Positions 33,894-45,544 of a DNA stretch of 64,000 nt are shown one piece after another (positions within the stretch are counted from its first letter, which is position 1; each line of letters opens with the position of its first letter). The stretch covers positions 65,542,575 to 65,606,574 of the forward strand of contig OU744725.1 of the NCBI GenBank assembly GCA_916613615.1, written 5' to 3'. The notes beneath the pieces are model-generated. The model saw only the letters and a program-made list of their open reading frames with translations, was not told the DNA's origin and did no database searches. The stretch is from Steromphala cineraria (lineage: Eukaryota > Mollusca > Gastropoda > Trochida > Trochidae). The translations under genes and the position numbers were made by a program.

Positions 33894-34102
33894 ACAAATG
33901 CCTGGCCGATTACGGGAAAATACCCGTGTTGTCATTCAAATTGATAGCTGTTGGCAACGGTTACAAAGCAATTTGAAATGACAACACGGGCGCACGTGGA
34001 CATGGACCAATGAGAGGCGTTTCCATTTCCGGTTCATTCACGGCAGCGTGTTTGATTTACGGAAACTGCCGGTATTTTCCCGTAATTGGCCAGGCATTTG
34101 TT
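33894..34102. repeat. Nested foldback element, about 209 bp
   Basis: Outer arms 33894-33923 and 34071-34102 (caaatgcctggccgattacg type) enclose an inner hairpin 33923-33943 / 33969-33990 (cccgtgttgtcattcaaatt). Two stacked inverted repeats suggest a MITE that could extrude as a branched hairpin. Confidence 0.8.
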
Positions 34103-35489
34103 AATTAACCATTAAGTTAATTTTGTATAATTTTTTTTTATATATTGGTGTAATATAATATTCAACACCGATTTTACTTTGAAAACAAAAATAAAACGTA
34201 TATATTGAACTATTTACAATCAATTGATGTGTACCATTCTTGTTCATAATTTCCTATAAGTCTAAACTCAAATTCTGACAACATTTTCTGAATGTTACTG
34301 TTGTTCCCAGATATAACCAAATCCAAATCCTAAAGTGTAGAGAATATCTTATATGTTTGTATGTATACTTACACATCGAAATGAAGATGACATGTTCGAC
34401 AACATAACAACATAACTTCTAGTGATCAAAATAGAATGAGAGTCAAAATACCCCCTTTGTCTTATTTTGGAACGTCCCGACGTTATGTAAGCCAATCAAC
34501 AACTAAAATCACAGTACCGATCCGTCAAATAGATTTTTCGATCCTAAAACTAGGATTTCGACGAATTGGTATGCGACCTGTTGTTCATATTTCTTCATTG
34601 AACCTGATTAATCAATATTCAGAAACTCACATATTCAATCACAACTCTGTATAATACTAAGATTCTTCCAGTGTCTCGATACAGCCCTGACAAATTAAAT
34701 CGTTTTATTAGCATTTGTCAGGTATGAAATTGACGAGAACCACTTTAGGAAACATGCTTAACGCGATTTTGAGGTAGATGTTTTTTTAAATGTAAGATGA
34801 TAAGAGTTACGTCTCCTGAGAAGTCTGTCCTTGTTGAAAGCCCACTTAGTTAGCTTTTCAGTGTGTCTGTTACTGTTAAAGTCCACTTTCAAAGTACCTG
34901 TGATTTTGCAGAAAATAACCTGTTCTTGTTTTAGAAAATAAACATTCGGAAATATGAAATAGTTTTTTTAATTTCTTCTCAATATTTGCTAAAATATAAC
35001 TCAATTCAATTAAAAAATTGGAAAAATGCGATACCAAACCAGCTGTACAATTGATTCAATGAATGATTACGAATAGAATAGTGATTTTTACACCTTCAAA
35101 TGAAGAGAAACCCACGACACAAGAGCTTTATCAACATAAGTACGCTAATTGAGTGGCAACTTTTACATTTTCTTGCTTACTAATTTCCCAAGGGAGAAGG
35201 GGTTACTTTTCATGTTTATCTTACGTGAAAGCCGACAGAAGCAGTGTGTATATTGATAGATGTTGGGTGGATGGAGGATAGTTGGAAGTCACATTTTATT
35301 TCTTTGATTAAACGCCAATGAATTATGATAACCGTATTCGACGTGATAAGCGCCCTTTCCCTATAAGCGCCCCCTAACGGTGTTTGTAATTAAAAAAAAA
35401 CATTCAGAGACCCCTCTACATGCAGGCTTATTTACATGTCAAACTTATGAAATTTTACATAAAAATGGTTTGGATTTGAAATTTTCACT
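34103..35489. other. Intergenic, no gene seen
   Basis: AT-rich; an ORF of 72 codons at 34436-34654 has no recognisable similarity. Confidence 0.45.
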
Positions 35490-35544
35490 AAAAACTATAT
35501 GTAGATCGAAAATATACAAACATTTAATCTTTTGACAGAATTAA

Positions 35545-35899
35545 AGGGGCAGTAGCACGTTTTTAGGGGGGATATAAGGTGATGTCAGGAAAATGAAAAT
35601 TAATGGCTCAATTGATATAGACAATGTATTTAAACTAAATGGAGCAGTAATAATACAAATATTAACATAACGTTTAGCCATGCGATTCATTTTTCTTACA
35701 CAATTTGAATTAAAGGTGTTCACACAAAATGCCTGCCAATGGATTTTATGTGAATCTTCACACTTTGTTCTCTGACTATGGATGATTGATTTATGTAATG
35801 AGATTTTTGACACTGTCAAAATAATAAATTTAACATTAACTTACAACAATCAGCGAAAAATTCAAAAATTAAATTATCGAAAAACGTGCTACTTCCCCT
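35545..35899. mobile_element. TTAA MITE, copy 2
   Basis: Same 355-bp family as 11423-11777, flanked by TTAA at 35541-35544 and 35900-35903. The right TIR has one change (acttcccct). The paralogous place beside lectin 2 (about 48509-48525, gaattaggacattt) lacks it, a near-perfect empty site. Confidence 0.9.
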
Positions 35900-36000
35900 T
35901 TAAGACATTTTGATAAGCGCCAACTTTTTCCAAATTTTTAAACGCTCAGGGCGCTTAATACAAAAGAATATATATCTCTGTTGACCTACGTGAATTGACC

Positions 36001-36018
36001 TTATCTGATAACAGATAG
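36001..36018 (+). promoter_or_regulatory. GATA-motif cluster upstream of lectin 1
   Basis: ttatctgataacagatag holds three overlapping GATA sites in both orientations, ending 35 bp before the start codon. It is unchanged at 48728-48745 before lectin 2, and tandem TTATCT sites sit at the same place before lectin 3. A TATA-like tatatatc precedes it at about 35967. Confidence 0.5.
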
Positions 36019-36053
36019 CATACAAGCTAACTAAGCCGTGTAGTTCTAGAAAT

Positions 36054-39000
36054 ATGGCACCGGTGAACGTTCTCGCTGTCTTGGTTGTAGGCTTCAGCAC
36101 AGGTAGGCGTTTTTCAATTAATAGGTAAGCAAAGTGTTTTGTTCCGCGGAAATCATTTGGTAGGAAATGAAGAACAATCAACGAAATCATTTGAACCCTT
36201 TTTTTATCAGATAGACCTTAAAAACAATGACGGTGATATTTGGTACTGCTAAAGTTTTGAAATTCATGCTTTTGTAAATCTTTCTATTCGTTTGTTTCCA
36301 AACGGGACCGTTCCGGTAATGTTAGCCCAATAAATCAACGATTACTTGAATTTAATTAAATAAAAAGATTTTATGCACAGAGCGAATGCTGCATCATATA
36401 TATGTCACCAAACATATACAGATAAACGAAATAATGATAAAAAATTAAATACAGGATGGAATATCTGAAGGGCTTTATTGAAAAATGAAGTGTTTAAATT
36501 CTATAGAACCTGGTATGAAATTAAGGTTATATGTAACTTCCTTACCTTCTTTCACAGTTCCCTTTTGTAGCAATAAATATAATGATACAACGTAACCTGA
36601 AATATATTGAATTAACCTTGATTCACAATCCTGTCTTCAGATTATAAAAGGTACTCTAGATCGATCATGATTTTTTTCAAATAAATGCGATAAGGTACCA
36701 AACAACGTTAAAATATTTTAGAAAAATAGGGGTCCTGTTTCGATTCATTCAAATAACGTCACATTGGCGGATCAAGAGAGGGTACTTGGGTCCTAACGAT
36801 TAGAGAGTTCTAAATATTTTACACATTCTGAGATTTACTACTCATACAAGGTTGACATAACCAGTTCTTATCTAAACACTTTAAATTGAATTATTCTCAA
36901 AAGGGCAACACTTTTAAAAAAAACAATTTTAAACTCATTTATTCTCAATCTTTTAATTGTCCCGTGGACACTTGTTCTTTGTTCCAAAACAATAAATTTA
37001 CAAATTTGTTGTACATGTAATAGTGATACCATAGAACCAACCCGACCATCCCTACAACCATAGTTTTCTAAATGTAACTTGCCATCGATTTTTTGTATAA
37101 CATAGAACCAGAAGAAACAACATGATAATGAAATCATTTAGTAGTACGAATTTTAGTATTGGTATATAACGGGTCCGAGTTCAGGTGTATCGACGGGACA
37201 GATTTAAGAGCCATTACAATGGATGGAAATAATTAACTGATAATGGTTGAAATGATTTAACCATCTTGTACCTAACTTGCACGATGTGAATTATATCTAG
37301 TTCATCAATTTCGAATAAATATGTGAAATTACAGAACTCTCGATATTTCTGATCGATAGCTCCTGTATTTAATCTGCAATGGCCATATTTTTAAATTTGA
37401 ATCAATGAATAGGATTTCTATTTGTTCCAGTCTCTGCTGACTGTTTAGATGGATGGACACCCTTTCACGATTTCTGCTACAGGTTGTATCGTAGCGTAAA
37501 GGATTGGCCACTGGCAAAGGTATTGAATAAATATAGTAATCTCATACATGTCCAAATTCGAATCTGTATTCCTGTAAGGCCCCATGGGCTAATGGCATGG
37601 AATGGTGTCCGGCGTCTGTTCGTCCGTCTGTACACTTTGTGCATTTTCGTCTTCTTCTCCAGAAACATACGGCCTAGAAAGCTGAAACTTTGTGTACAGA
37701 CTTCTTGACTAGTGAGGATTATAAATTTTAGATTTGGTTGCTGTAGATCTTCTAATGTACATCATATTTTCTTCTCCAGAAGCAAAATGCCTAGAAAAAT
37801 GAAATCTTGTGTCGACGCTCCTACTACTGATGATTGTAATTTAAAGTTTTGGTGACCCTATGGCCCCTAAACAGGGCTTGGTGAACCTTTGGATCCTATA
37901 CCCTAAATCATCCATTAGATATTTGAGCACTTACCATTTCTGAATTGATTAGCAGTATCTGAAATCACATCGCTTAATTTTAGGATTGGGGACCCTGTTG
38001 CCCCTACTTAGGGAGATTCACACTTTACAGCATAATTGAATATGAAGCCTGATGAGCTAAAGAGCCAATGGCTATATTTTCATTCAGATTAGTAATCGAA
38101 AATGTGATGGAACCCAAGACGTGATCATATTACAACAGAGGATAGATCTCTAGATTGATTAACTTTAGCAACCGCCGTGGAGAGAGGACGGCAAACGTAA
38201 CAAATTCAATTGTACTAAAAAATACTCAGTTCGTCACCTTTAAAATAAGTTGAAATAGTTTAGTATCGTGAAGATGATATATTCAATGTTCCTATTATTT
38301 CAGTTCGAATGTGAGAAAAATGACGGGTATCTCGCAACATTGGACACACAGCAGAAGATTAATGATGCCAAAGCTGTAATGAAAATGTTACATCAAGATG
38401 GTAATGTATGAGATTTTTAAAACAAATATATTCAAATCAATGCATTGTGAGGTATTTTTGGGTTATTTATTCTAAAAGTATACTTTCATTATCAGGAATC
38501 ACGACACAAAGTCATTACTTTGGATGTTATTATTGTTCTGTTGCTCCATTGTTTTCATGTCAAGCTGAATTCAGGACAAGCTTCGTTTGCCGATAACCCA
38601 CAGAAAAAAAGGATAAAAGTCCAATTTACCTCGGAAATGGCAACATAGATATTATCCCTCAAAATAGGCAACAAGAAACCTAAAACCTGCGATCGAAGCC
38701 ACATGCATGCGCACATTGAAGAAACAGGACTGTCACTTTATACAATTTTGCTATTATGGTTAAAACAAAGTGATAATTCATTTCATGCATATTTGTCAAA
38801 GAGAATAGATTTTAAAGAGAACAAGGAGCTTAGGATCTGACAATAACTATTACATTGAGTAAAGAGTTGAGCATCAGATTAAACTAGTGACAAAATTTGA
38901 AAAAAATCTTCAGTTTTCAAACCTCTAATGGTTGAAACACTATCGAAGCTACTTCATTGATATTCCTTTATTTCTATCGGTCACCATTGCATTTTATTTT

Positions 39001-39418
39001 CAGTCAACTCGCGCGTGTGGATCGGTTTGACAGACGCGAGACGGGAAGGAATCTGGGTATGGGACCTTACTGAGAAGAACGCTACGGTCCTCGACTGGGG
39101 AGGACAGGAACCTAACGGGGGTCATGGGAGTGAACAAGACTGCGCATTTTTGTATGGCAAAAATGATTTCACTTGGGCGGATGATCCTTGTGAACGCAGT
39201 TTCGAGTTCTTGTGTGAAAGACCGTAAGAAAATATCAATTTATCTAAGAAACATTCATTTCATTTTCCACTTTTTGAATTACACTTCAGTTTCAAGATTT
39301 AAAGGCTGAAATCTCTCATCAAAACATCATTATCTTACCACTGAAACATCGTCTGAATTATGTCGTATTCATGTTTTTATCTTTTTAATCTTACAGGAAA
39401 GCTGCCCCGACTCCTTAA
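36054..39418 (+). CDS. Secreted C-type lectin (lectin 1), five exons
   Basis: Exons 36054-36102, 37431-37519, 38304-38400, 39004-39223 and 39397-39418, all with GT/AG borders, give 158 residues. Signal peptide MAPVNVLAVLVVGFSTVSA; the C-type lectin domain runs from about residue 20 to 152 with CLDGW...FCY, VWIGL (83-87), DWGGQEPN, ...DC, WADDPC and FLCERP. The EPN motif at 114-116 predicts mannose/GlcNAc-type sugar binding through calcium site 2. The usual WND is WAD (136-138), so the Asn calcium ligand is missing and affinity is uncertain. One N-glycosylation site (NAT, 104). A short KAAPTP tail is on the last exon. Family role: recognition of microbial glycans in haemolymph or mucus. Lectin 2 is its recent duplicate. 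Confidence 0.9.
37556..37860. repeat. Interspersed repeat in intron 2 of lectin 1
   Basis: Sequence with ggtgtccggcgtctgttcgtc and two copies of cttcttctccagaa(a/g) spaced about 125 bp apart. It interrupts an intron that in lectin 2 lacks this block. It looks like a common invertebrate interspersed repeat, but ends are not clear. Confidence 0.35.
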
Positions 39419-40246
39419 TTGAAGGTGAAATGGCTGCTTATTAAATTAGGATATGAATCACAGTGTCTTTCGTTATTTGTTTCTAATACAACAAAGAAAA
39501 AAGTGAGCAAGGCTCAATGATACTCTGACCTTCCTTCTTTGAAATACTGCTATGTCACGTAACTTTGACGCCTCATTATCCAGGCCACTAGCAAACGTGA
39601 CTCACACAGCAAATGGCCCCTGAAACAAAAATTGAAAAATGGAATGACTGTTTCTTCTCTGACTAAGGACACCATTTAAAAGTTTTTAAAAAAAATAATA
39701 AAATCTCTTGTAACTAAGGACACCACGTCTCTGAATAAGGTAAAAGACATTTGCGAAATTTCAATCGTATACTAAACATTTTCTGTCTGGCAAATTCTGA
39801 TCTTGGAATAGATTAGTGCAAAAGATAGAATTTCATCCAATATTTACAATACCAAAAGGTCTGCAATATTTGGCACTGCATCCCTTCTAGTAGAAGACAT
39901 GTGCACAATTCTAAATTGATCAGATAAATAGTATTTCTGCAATTTATCAGACAAAGCATATCGCTAGAGGCTAGTCTACCCGGGACGAACTGAATCGATG
40001 GTATTCTATTATAATGTAATAATCAAATTATGCCCATATTATATGTATGAACATATCTGAATGAACGGCTTAAGAACGAAATACACTGACAAATTCCATT
40101 TTTAAAAATATATAAGAAGAACGATGTGATGAGAGGACATTCCGTCATTGGCGTCAATAATGCTATTGATTGTCATTGGTCAGTTCGCCATTTATGAGGA
40201 CTGTGGCTCAAAACGTGTGAAAGAAAACATCTGTGACTTTTAAGTT

Positions 40247-40400
40247 CATTCTCTCCTTACAGAGGCAGATCAAGTCATGAAATGTTGATACAGCCTCCGT
40301 TCTATTACACCGAAATCCTTGGGTTCAGGCAGTTTCCCTTGGCTGAAAAAAATTGCACCACAATCCATTTGACTTTTCTTTATCAAATGACAACGCTTCT
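40247..40400. mobile_element. cattctctcc TIR element, left half
   Basis: Matches the left part of 53497-53841 (ctccttacagaggcagatca and ccgaaatccttgggttcagg). The right half is lost or replaced. It stands at the same distance behind lectin 1 as the complete copy behind lectin 2, so it was present before the lectin duplication. Confidence 0.65.
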
Positions 40401-40499
40401 TGGCGATCGAGAGACGCTGGGAGAATCTACGTTGATAAATGAAGGGATGTACGGGATGTTACAAGCATGTCCCTTGTATTTTTTTTAATAGATTTATGA

Positions 40500-41412
40500 C
40501 ATATGCATCACTTCTAAATCCTTTTACTTTTTCTTTGGCATTACTTCAAAATCTTTACCACTTTCGAACTTCCGTTAACGTTTGTTGTCTCCATGACCTC
40601 TTCTAAGTTTTATGTCCATGTCATTGAGCTATAATATAGGTAAGGGCCCAACGTCGGCCACATCACCTACATGTATATGACATCACCCACAATGTCAGTA
40701 GTGGCCATAGGCCCAGTCTACATTTCATAGAGTGATATATGTATATAATCACCAGATAACCATTAAGTTAATTTTACATAAAAAACATTATATATTTGGT
40801 GTAATAATAAAGACAAAAAGGAGTCCTTGCATTGTGTATAAACATTATTAATTTCTTATAAATTTTGATATATAATATTCAACACCCATTTTACTTTTAA
40901 AACAAGAATAACACATATATATTGTACTATTTACAATCAATTGATGTGTACCACTCTTGTTCATAATTTCCTATAAGTCTAAACATGTAAGTCTATGGAA
41001 ATGACGTTAATCCGCGAATACTTTTGGCATGGCGCTGTAGTTGACCAATCTTCATCAAATTTGGTATACATACTCTTCACATATAGTCCAGTCAATCTAA
41101 CCGAATTATAGGCTAAACCTTCAACTACTTGCAAAAGAAACAAGTTATGAATTTTCGCAAAGAAGAAGTGTTTGTGGTTCAAGAAAAAAAAGTCTAGAAA
41201 AATCTAAGTGGTGGAACATTTTTAAAAATCCAATTCAATTTTACCTAATTAATTGTGCAGGTCGCGGTTTCTATACCCTAGTTTATTGACCATACATGTT
41301 AGTTTCATTGAGTGACATAAAAAGAAATAATGGATGATAAGTCTAAATATCTTTTAGAATAAGTTACATTGACATTAAATCATTTGAACCGGCTTGTAAT
41401 AATAATTCCATA
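40500..41412. other. Intergenic with degraded repeats
   Basis: A weak SINE-tail-like stretch (cccaacgtcggccacatcac) occurs at about 40648. The block 41060-41225 recurs inverted at about 46985-47150. No gene seen. Confidence 0.45.
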
Positions 41413-41450
41413 CATATACTGATGGCGAAAAGAAACGCAACGCCAGAACA
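41413..41450. mobile_element. Tc1-type terminal repeat, isolated
   Basis: TA followed by catatactgatggcgaaaag and aaacgcaacgcc, matching the inverted ends of the Tc1-like element at 2471-3722. It may be the outer end of the element whose transposase fragment is at 42790-43215, with other DNA inserted in between. Confidence 0.5.
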
Positions 41451-42789
41451 AAATGTGTGTACTTTTATTGGCAAAACATCATTATTTCATTTGGTACATA
41501 TCATTCTCTTTTTGAAGTAATAGTCTCACTGAGCATTTTGCGAGTAAGATATATATATATATATAAAATAGAAAAAATATTTTCACACACAGCCTAGCGA
41601 TTCTTCACAGGTATTTGTAAAACCTTTAAGTGAATGCTCTATTATACCTTTTCTAAGCTTTATAAACAAGCGCATTGAGATTGTCACAAATGGATTAAAA
41701 TGGTATATAAGCTTTCTTGTGTTTTGATTATCATACAAATCATTTGAAGAGCCACCAGATGAACTGCTGTAACGAAGATCAGGGTTCTATATCCATGTGT
41801 GACTCCACTTGTAACTAAACAACACAACACGAATGCAAAATGTTATCAATGATATATCATCGTATCGAGAAGTGATTGTTGCAAAAAATTATCATATAAA
41901 TGCGTACAAACTGTTCTGAAGAGAGACAATACAAAGTTATGAATTGTCATGGTGATCGAAAACCGGACAATGACGTCAGTCACTTGCAGTAAGCAGATAA
42001 ACTTTGGTTGGATTGTGTTTAAAAGCTCATTTAACTTACATATATGTAAATGGTAAGCATTTATTATGGTGTTTTTCGATTTTTAATGATATATTTACAT
42101 TATATAAATTGCCATGTTTAGCTGTTTTAGTTTTTTTTAATGAATATCACGGCACTAGTGGGTTTTTTCACGTATGCAAGGCAAATAAGATACAATTATA
42201 TTGATGGAATGTCTTTTTAGTATGTTTTCCTCCGAGAACAATGTTCTGATTCACAGTCTCGTTATTCAGATACATCTTATGACATGCCAATAACAGGAAG
42301 GTGTTCTTGCTGCTGTTGGTTTGCTGATTCTCACAGAAATGCTCCTTATTCTGTTGTTTGTCCTCATGAGTATGTCCATTCTATTGCTGTCCACTGACAC
42401 ACCTTACTGACCTTAGTAAGTCGAAATAGACCTAAAGGGCGTGGTATGACCCAGTTATTGGGAGAAACACAAATTTAATACCATTATTTTTAGATTAACA
42501 TTGCGATGTAGAAGCGTTCTTTCACCTGTGTGTAAAATAGTCGCTATAAAATATTTAAAAAGTATTGGATTATGGACTTTCAAGATGAGAAGGTCACGGA
42601 TGAAACAAGGAAATTCAGGGAAAGTTAATGATTTATAGCTTTACTTTGGAATTTCCGGTGAAACAGAGTTTTTCTGTAACGAGTGCAAAACCAAATCTGG
42701 GGTCGAACATCAGAGTTACCATGAAAAAAATTCACAGTCAATAACGAGTAAACCCCCTTGCTTGGCTAGACAGACACGGATACGATGTG

Positions 42790-43215
42790 GCATACTCATA
42801 TGAAGGTGTCTTAAGTCATTTTGACCAAAGTTATTCCAATATTCTAGCAACTAAACTCCAAGGTCTTGAATAGTGGATGGAGGTTTTTGACATTGGCGTA
42901 CCCTTTGTACAAGCATGTCCCAGACGTTTTCGATGGACGACAGGTCCGGACGTTTCGTTGGCCATGGTAATGTGTTGATATTCTACGTACTGTTCTATGT
43001 AACCTGAAGCAATCCTTACTCTGTGACATCTAGCTTTATCATTCTTGAAGATGAAACCACGGCCGTGACGACGTGCAAGCGACACAACATGTGTTGCCAA
43101 GATAGTGTTCCGGTAGTACTGGCCTGTGACACGTCCAATAACATGCAAGTCCGTTTTTTCAGGGGCAGTGATGACACATCACACCATTACTTGATAACGA
43201 GGCGTCATGAGAATG
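42790..43215 (-). pseudogene. Tc1-like transposase fragment, degraded
   Basis: The frame 43148-42831 gives FIFKNDKARCHRVRIASGYI (the second catalytic Asp region, DNARPHR-like), and another frame across 42930-42840 gives IENVWDMLVQRVR, the Glu motif and helix found just after DD34E in Tc1 transposases. At least one frameshift separates them. The N-terminal half is missing because a Gypsy-type retrotransposon fragment begins at 43222. Confidence 0.65.
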
Positions 43216-43221
43216 CTTGTT

Positions 43222-44821
43222 TCTGTTGATAACTGATTACTACTCTAAATCATTCTTTGTGCGAAGGATACATGGACAGTGTACAAGTAGAGCTGTCATA
43301 GATCACTGTAAACAGCTGTTTGGAGAACAGGGGATACCCAGCAAGGTAATCAGTGACAATGGCAGACAATTTGATTTGGAAATCAAATACAAACCTGGTA
43401 AAGAGATGACTCTCTCAGACATGCTCTCTAGGCAGAATCCATCTCCAGGTCCGACCATCAGCATTGACAGAACTATTCACCATGTCCAGTTCTCGAGTGA
43501 AAAACTTGAGATGATTCGCAAGGAAACTGAAAAAGACGAAACATTCAGTGTTTTGAAGACTATCATTGTATCTGGATGGCCGGAGGATGCAAAACAAGTG
43601 CGAAAGATAGTACGTCCATTCTGGTCGTGTCGACATGAGCTGACAGTAGAGGATGGTTTGTTGCTGAAAGGTGACAGGGTAATGATACCACCTCCGATGA
43701 GACGTGAGGCACTTCAGCAATTACACGTTGGCCATCAAGGTGTGGTCAAGTGTCAGCTCAGGGCAAAGTCATGCATTTACTGGCCAGGTATTAACAAGGA
43801 GATCGAAGAGCTGTTAGCGAACTGTGAGATATGTCAAGAGAATCAGAAGTCACAGCCACATGAGTCTTTACTCCCTCACGATATTCCACAGAGACCATGG
43901 CAGACTGTCGCAATGGATCTATTTCACTTCGATGGTTGTGAAAATCTGTTGATAACTGATTACTACTCTAAATCATTCTTTGTGCGAAGGATACATGGAC
44001 AGTGTACAAGTAGAGCTGTCATAGATCACTGTAAACAGCTGTTTGGAGAACAGGGGATACCCAGCAAGGTAATCAGTGACAATGGCAGACAATTTGATTG
44101 TGAAGAATTTAGACGTTTTGCTGAGGAGTGGTGTTTTGATCATGTAACTTCCAGTCCTCGTTATCCACAAAGTAACGGCTTTGTGGAGAGAGCAGTGCAA
44201 ACCATAAAGCAGTGTCTTACCAAGGCGAAGCAGTCCAGAACTGACCCTGATCTTGCTTTGCTCAGTCTTAGAACAACTCCTATTGATAGTGCTATTCCAT
44301 CACCTGGTGAGATCCTGAATGGTCGAAAGTTACAAGGCAACCTACCAGTGTCGATTGGGAATAATCACCCACAGAAGGATGCTATCATGAGTAGACTGCA
44401 TGTTAGACAACAGTCCCAGAAGTACTACCATGACAGAACTGGGATTAAGGATTTGCCTACTCTAGATGTTGGTCAGAAAGTCTTGACTCAAGATCAAGAC
44501 AGTGGGAGATGGGTACCCGGTAGGATATCGGCTAAGTGTGATGAGCCCAGATCCTATATGGTGGAAACCCCAAATGGCAAAGTGCTTAGAAGAAACAGGC
44601 GCCATTTGAGGGATATGCTTGGAACTCCAAGAAAAGTGAGATTTGCACAAGATGAATCCCTGTGTGATAGTGATAAGACTAACCAGCTTGTCTTGTCTGA
44701 TGAGGACACACATGAATGCAATGACAGTGAAGTTACCACTCGAGATAATGAGTACAGACAGTACAACACCAGGAGTGGTAGAATGGTCAGCAGACCTAAC
44801 CGCTTGATTGAACGATGTTAA
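43222..44821 (+). pseudogene. Gypsy-type pol fragment: permuted integrase / RNase H end / integrase
   Basis: One open frame of about 533 codons. Order: an integrase-core piece (LITDYYSKSFFVRRI...ISDNGRQFD, about residues 4-53), then the end of RNase H (IKYKPGKEMTLSDMLSR), then a normal integrase with an HxxH/CxxC zinc-binding module (HVGH...CEICQ), MDLFHFDG (first Asp), VISDNGRQFD (second Asp), and FVERAVQ (Glu) with 35 residues between the last two. The C-terminal part is chromodomain-free, with KVLTQDQDSGRWVPGRI. The first piece duplicates residues of the second at 155 of 155 bases (43222-43376 and 43945-44099). No polymerase or protease remains; not functional alone. Confidence 0.85.
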
Positions 44822-45062
44822 AATGTTATTGTTGATTGCAGTTAAAATTCATAACAGTTTGTTAAAGATTTTAAGCATTTTTAAAAAATGAGAATATATT
44901 TCATTTCACTTAAAATGATAAATTTATCATGATGATTTCAATATGAACATACTGCTGTATGAGACATGCAAGAATTTAATTTCAAAGAAAGAAAATAATT
45001 TTGTGTAGACATTTGCATTCACTGTTAAAGTGCACACGTTTCTTTATTCAAAAGAAAGGGGA

Positions 45063-45243
45063 TGTAATATGATCACATTCCGTTTTATAAGATTATGAAT
45101 TATAATCCGTATCTTTTACAGTTACGTTTTTAGTTGTAACTTGGAAGTTGTGGCCAACGCCATGTTTGTTGTCATTCCTAAATAACTTTGGAATAAAAGT
45201 TATCATGAAGAAGCCGAGTCAGTTGTGCATGAAGAATATTACA
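45063..45243 (+). repeat. 3' LTR of the Gypsy-type element, 181 bp
   Basis: Begins TGTAATAT and ends ATATTACA, an 8-bp perfect inverted terminus with the standard TG...CA. It follows the polypurine tract directly and contains gaataaaag (about 45190), a likely polyadenylation signal. No 5' LTR is in the window. Confidence 0.8.
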
Positions 45244-45406
45244 GTAGACGCAACATCTTCTTGCGTCTGTCCAAGAAATCAACCATGATTCACCTAAAAA
45301 CATTACATTCCTCCAACGTCGATTATGCCATTGACGCCGATCCTGACATCAACAACTTATTCTTTGGTGGACTTTCCAAACATGGGATCTGTCCTCTATA
45401 TAGAGA

Positions 45407-45544
45407 TTATTACCCGAGGAAGTGTGTCATATGACTTTTACGAAACGAGTGTGATTTTTTATATTACCCGAGCAAGAGCGAGTGTTATACACAAATTTGC
45501 ACGTGTTTCGTAAAAGTCATATGTCACACTTCCGAGAGTAATAA
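45407..45544. repeat. Foldback, 40-bp arms
   Basis: Arms 45407-45446 and 45505-45544 (ttattacccgaggaagtgtg type) enclose 58 bp containing a second attacccgag. A probable MITE; nearby at 45630-45662 are paired TGACGTCA-type motifs. Confidence 0.8.

Larger units (their letters stand above)
43222..45243 (+). mobile_element. Ty3/Gypsy-type LTR retrotransposon, 3' part
   Basis: The element holds a rearranged pol frame (to 44821), a non-coding stretch, a polypurine tract aaaagaaagggga (45050-45062) and one LTR (45063-45243). The 5' LTR, gag, protease and most of the reverse transcriptase are absent. The left border coincides with Tc1 transposase remnants. Confidence 0.85.
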
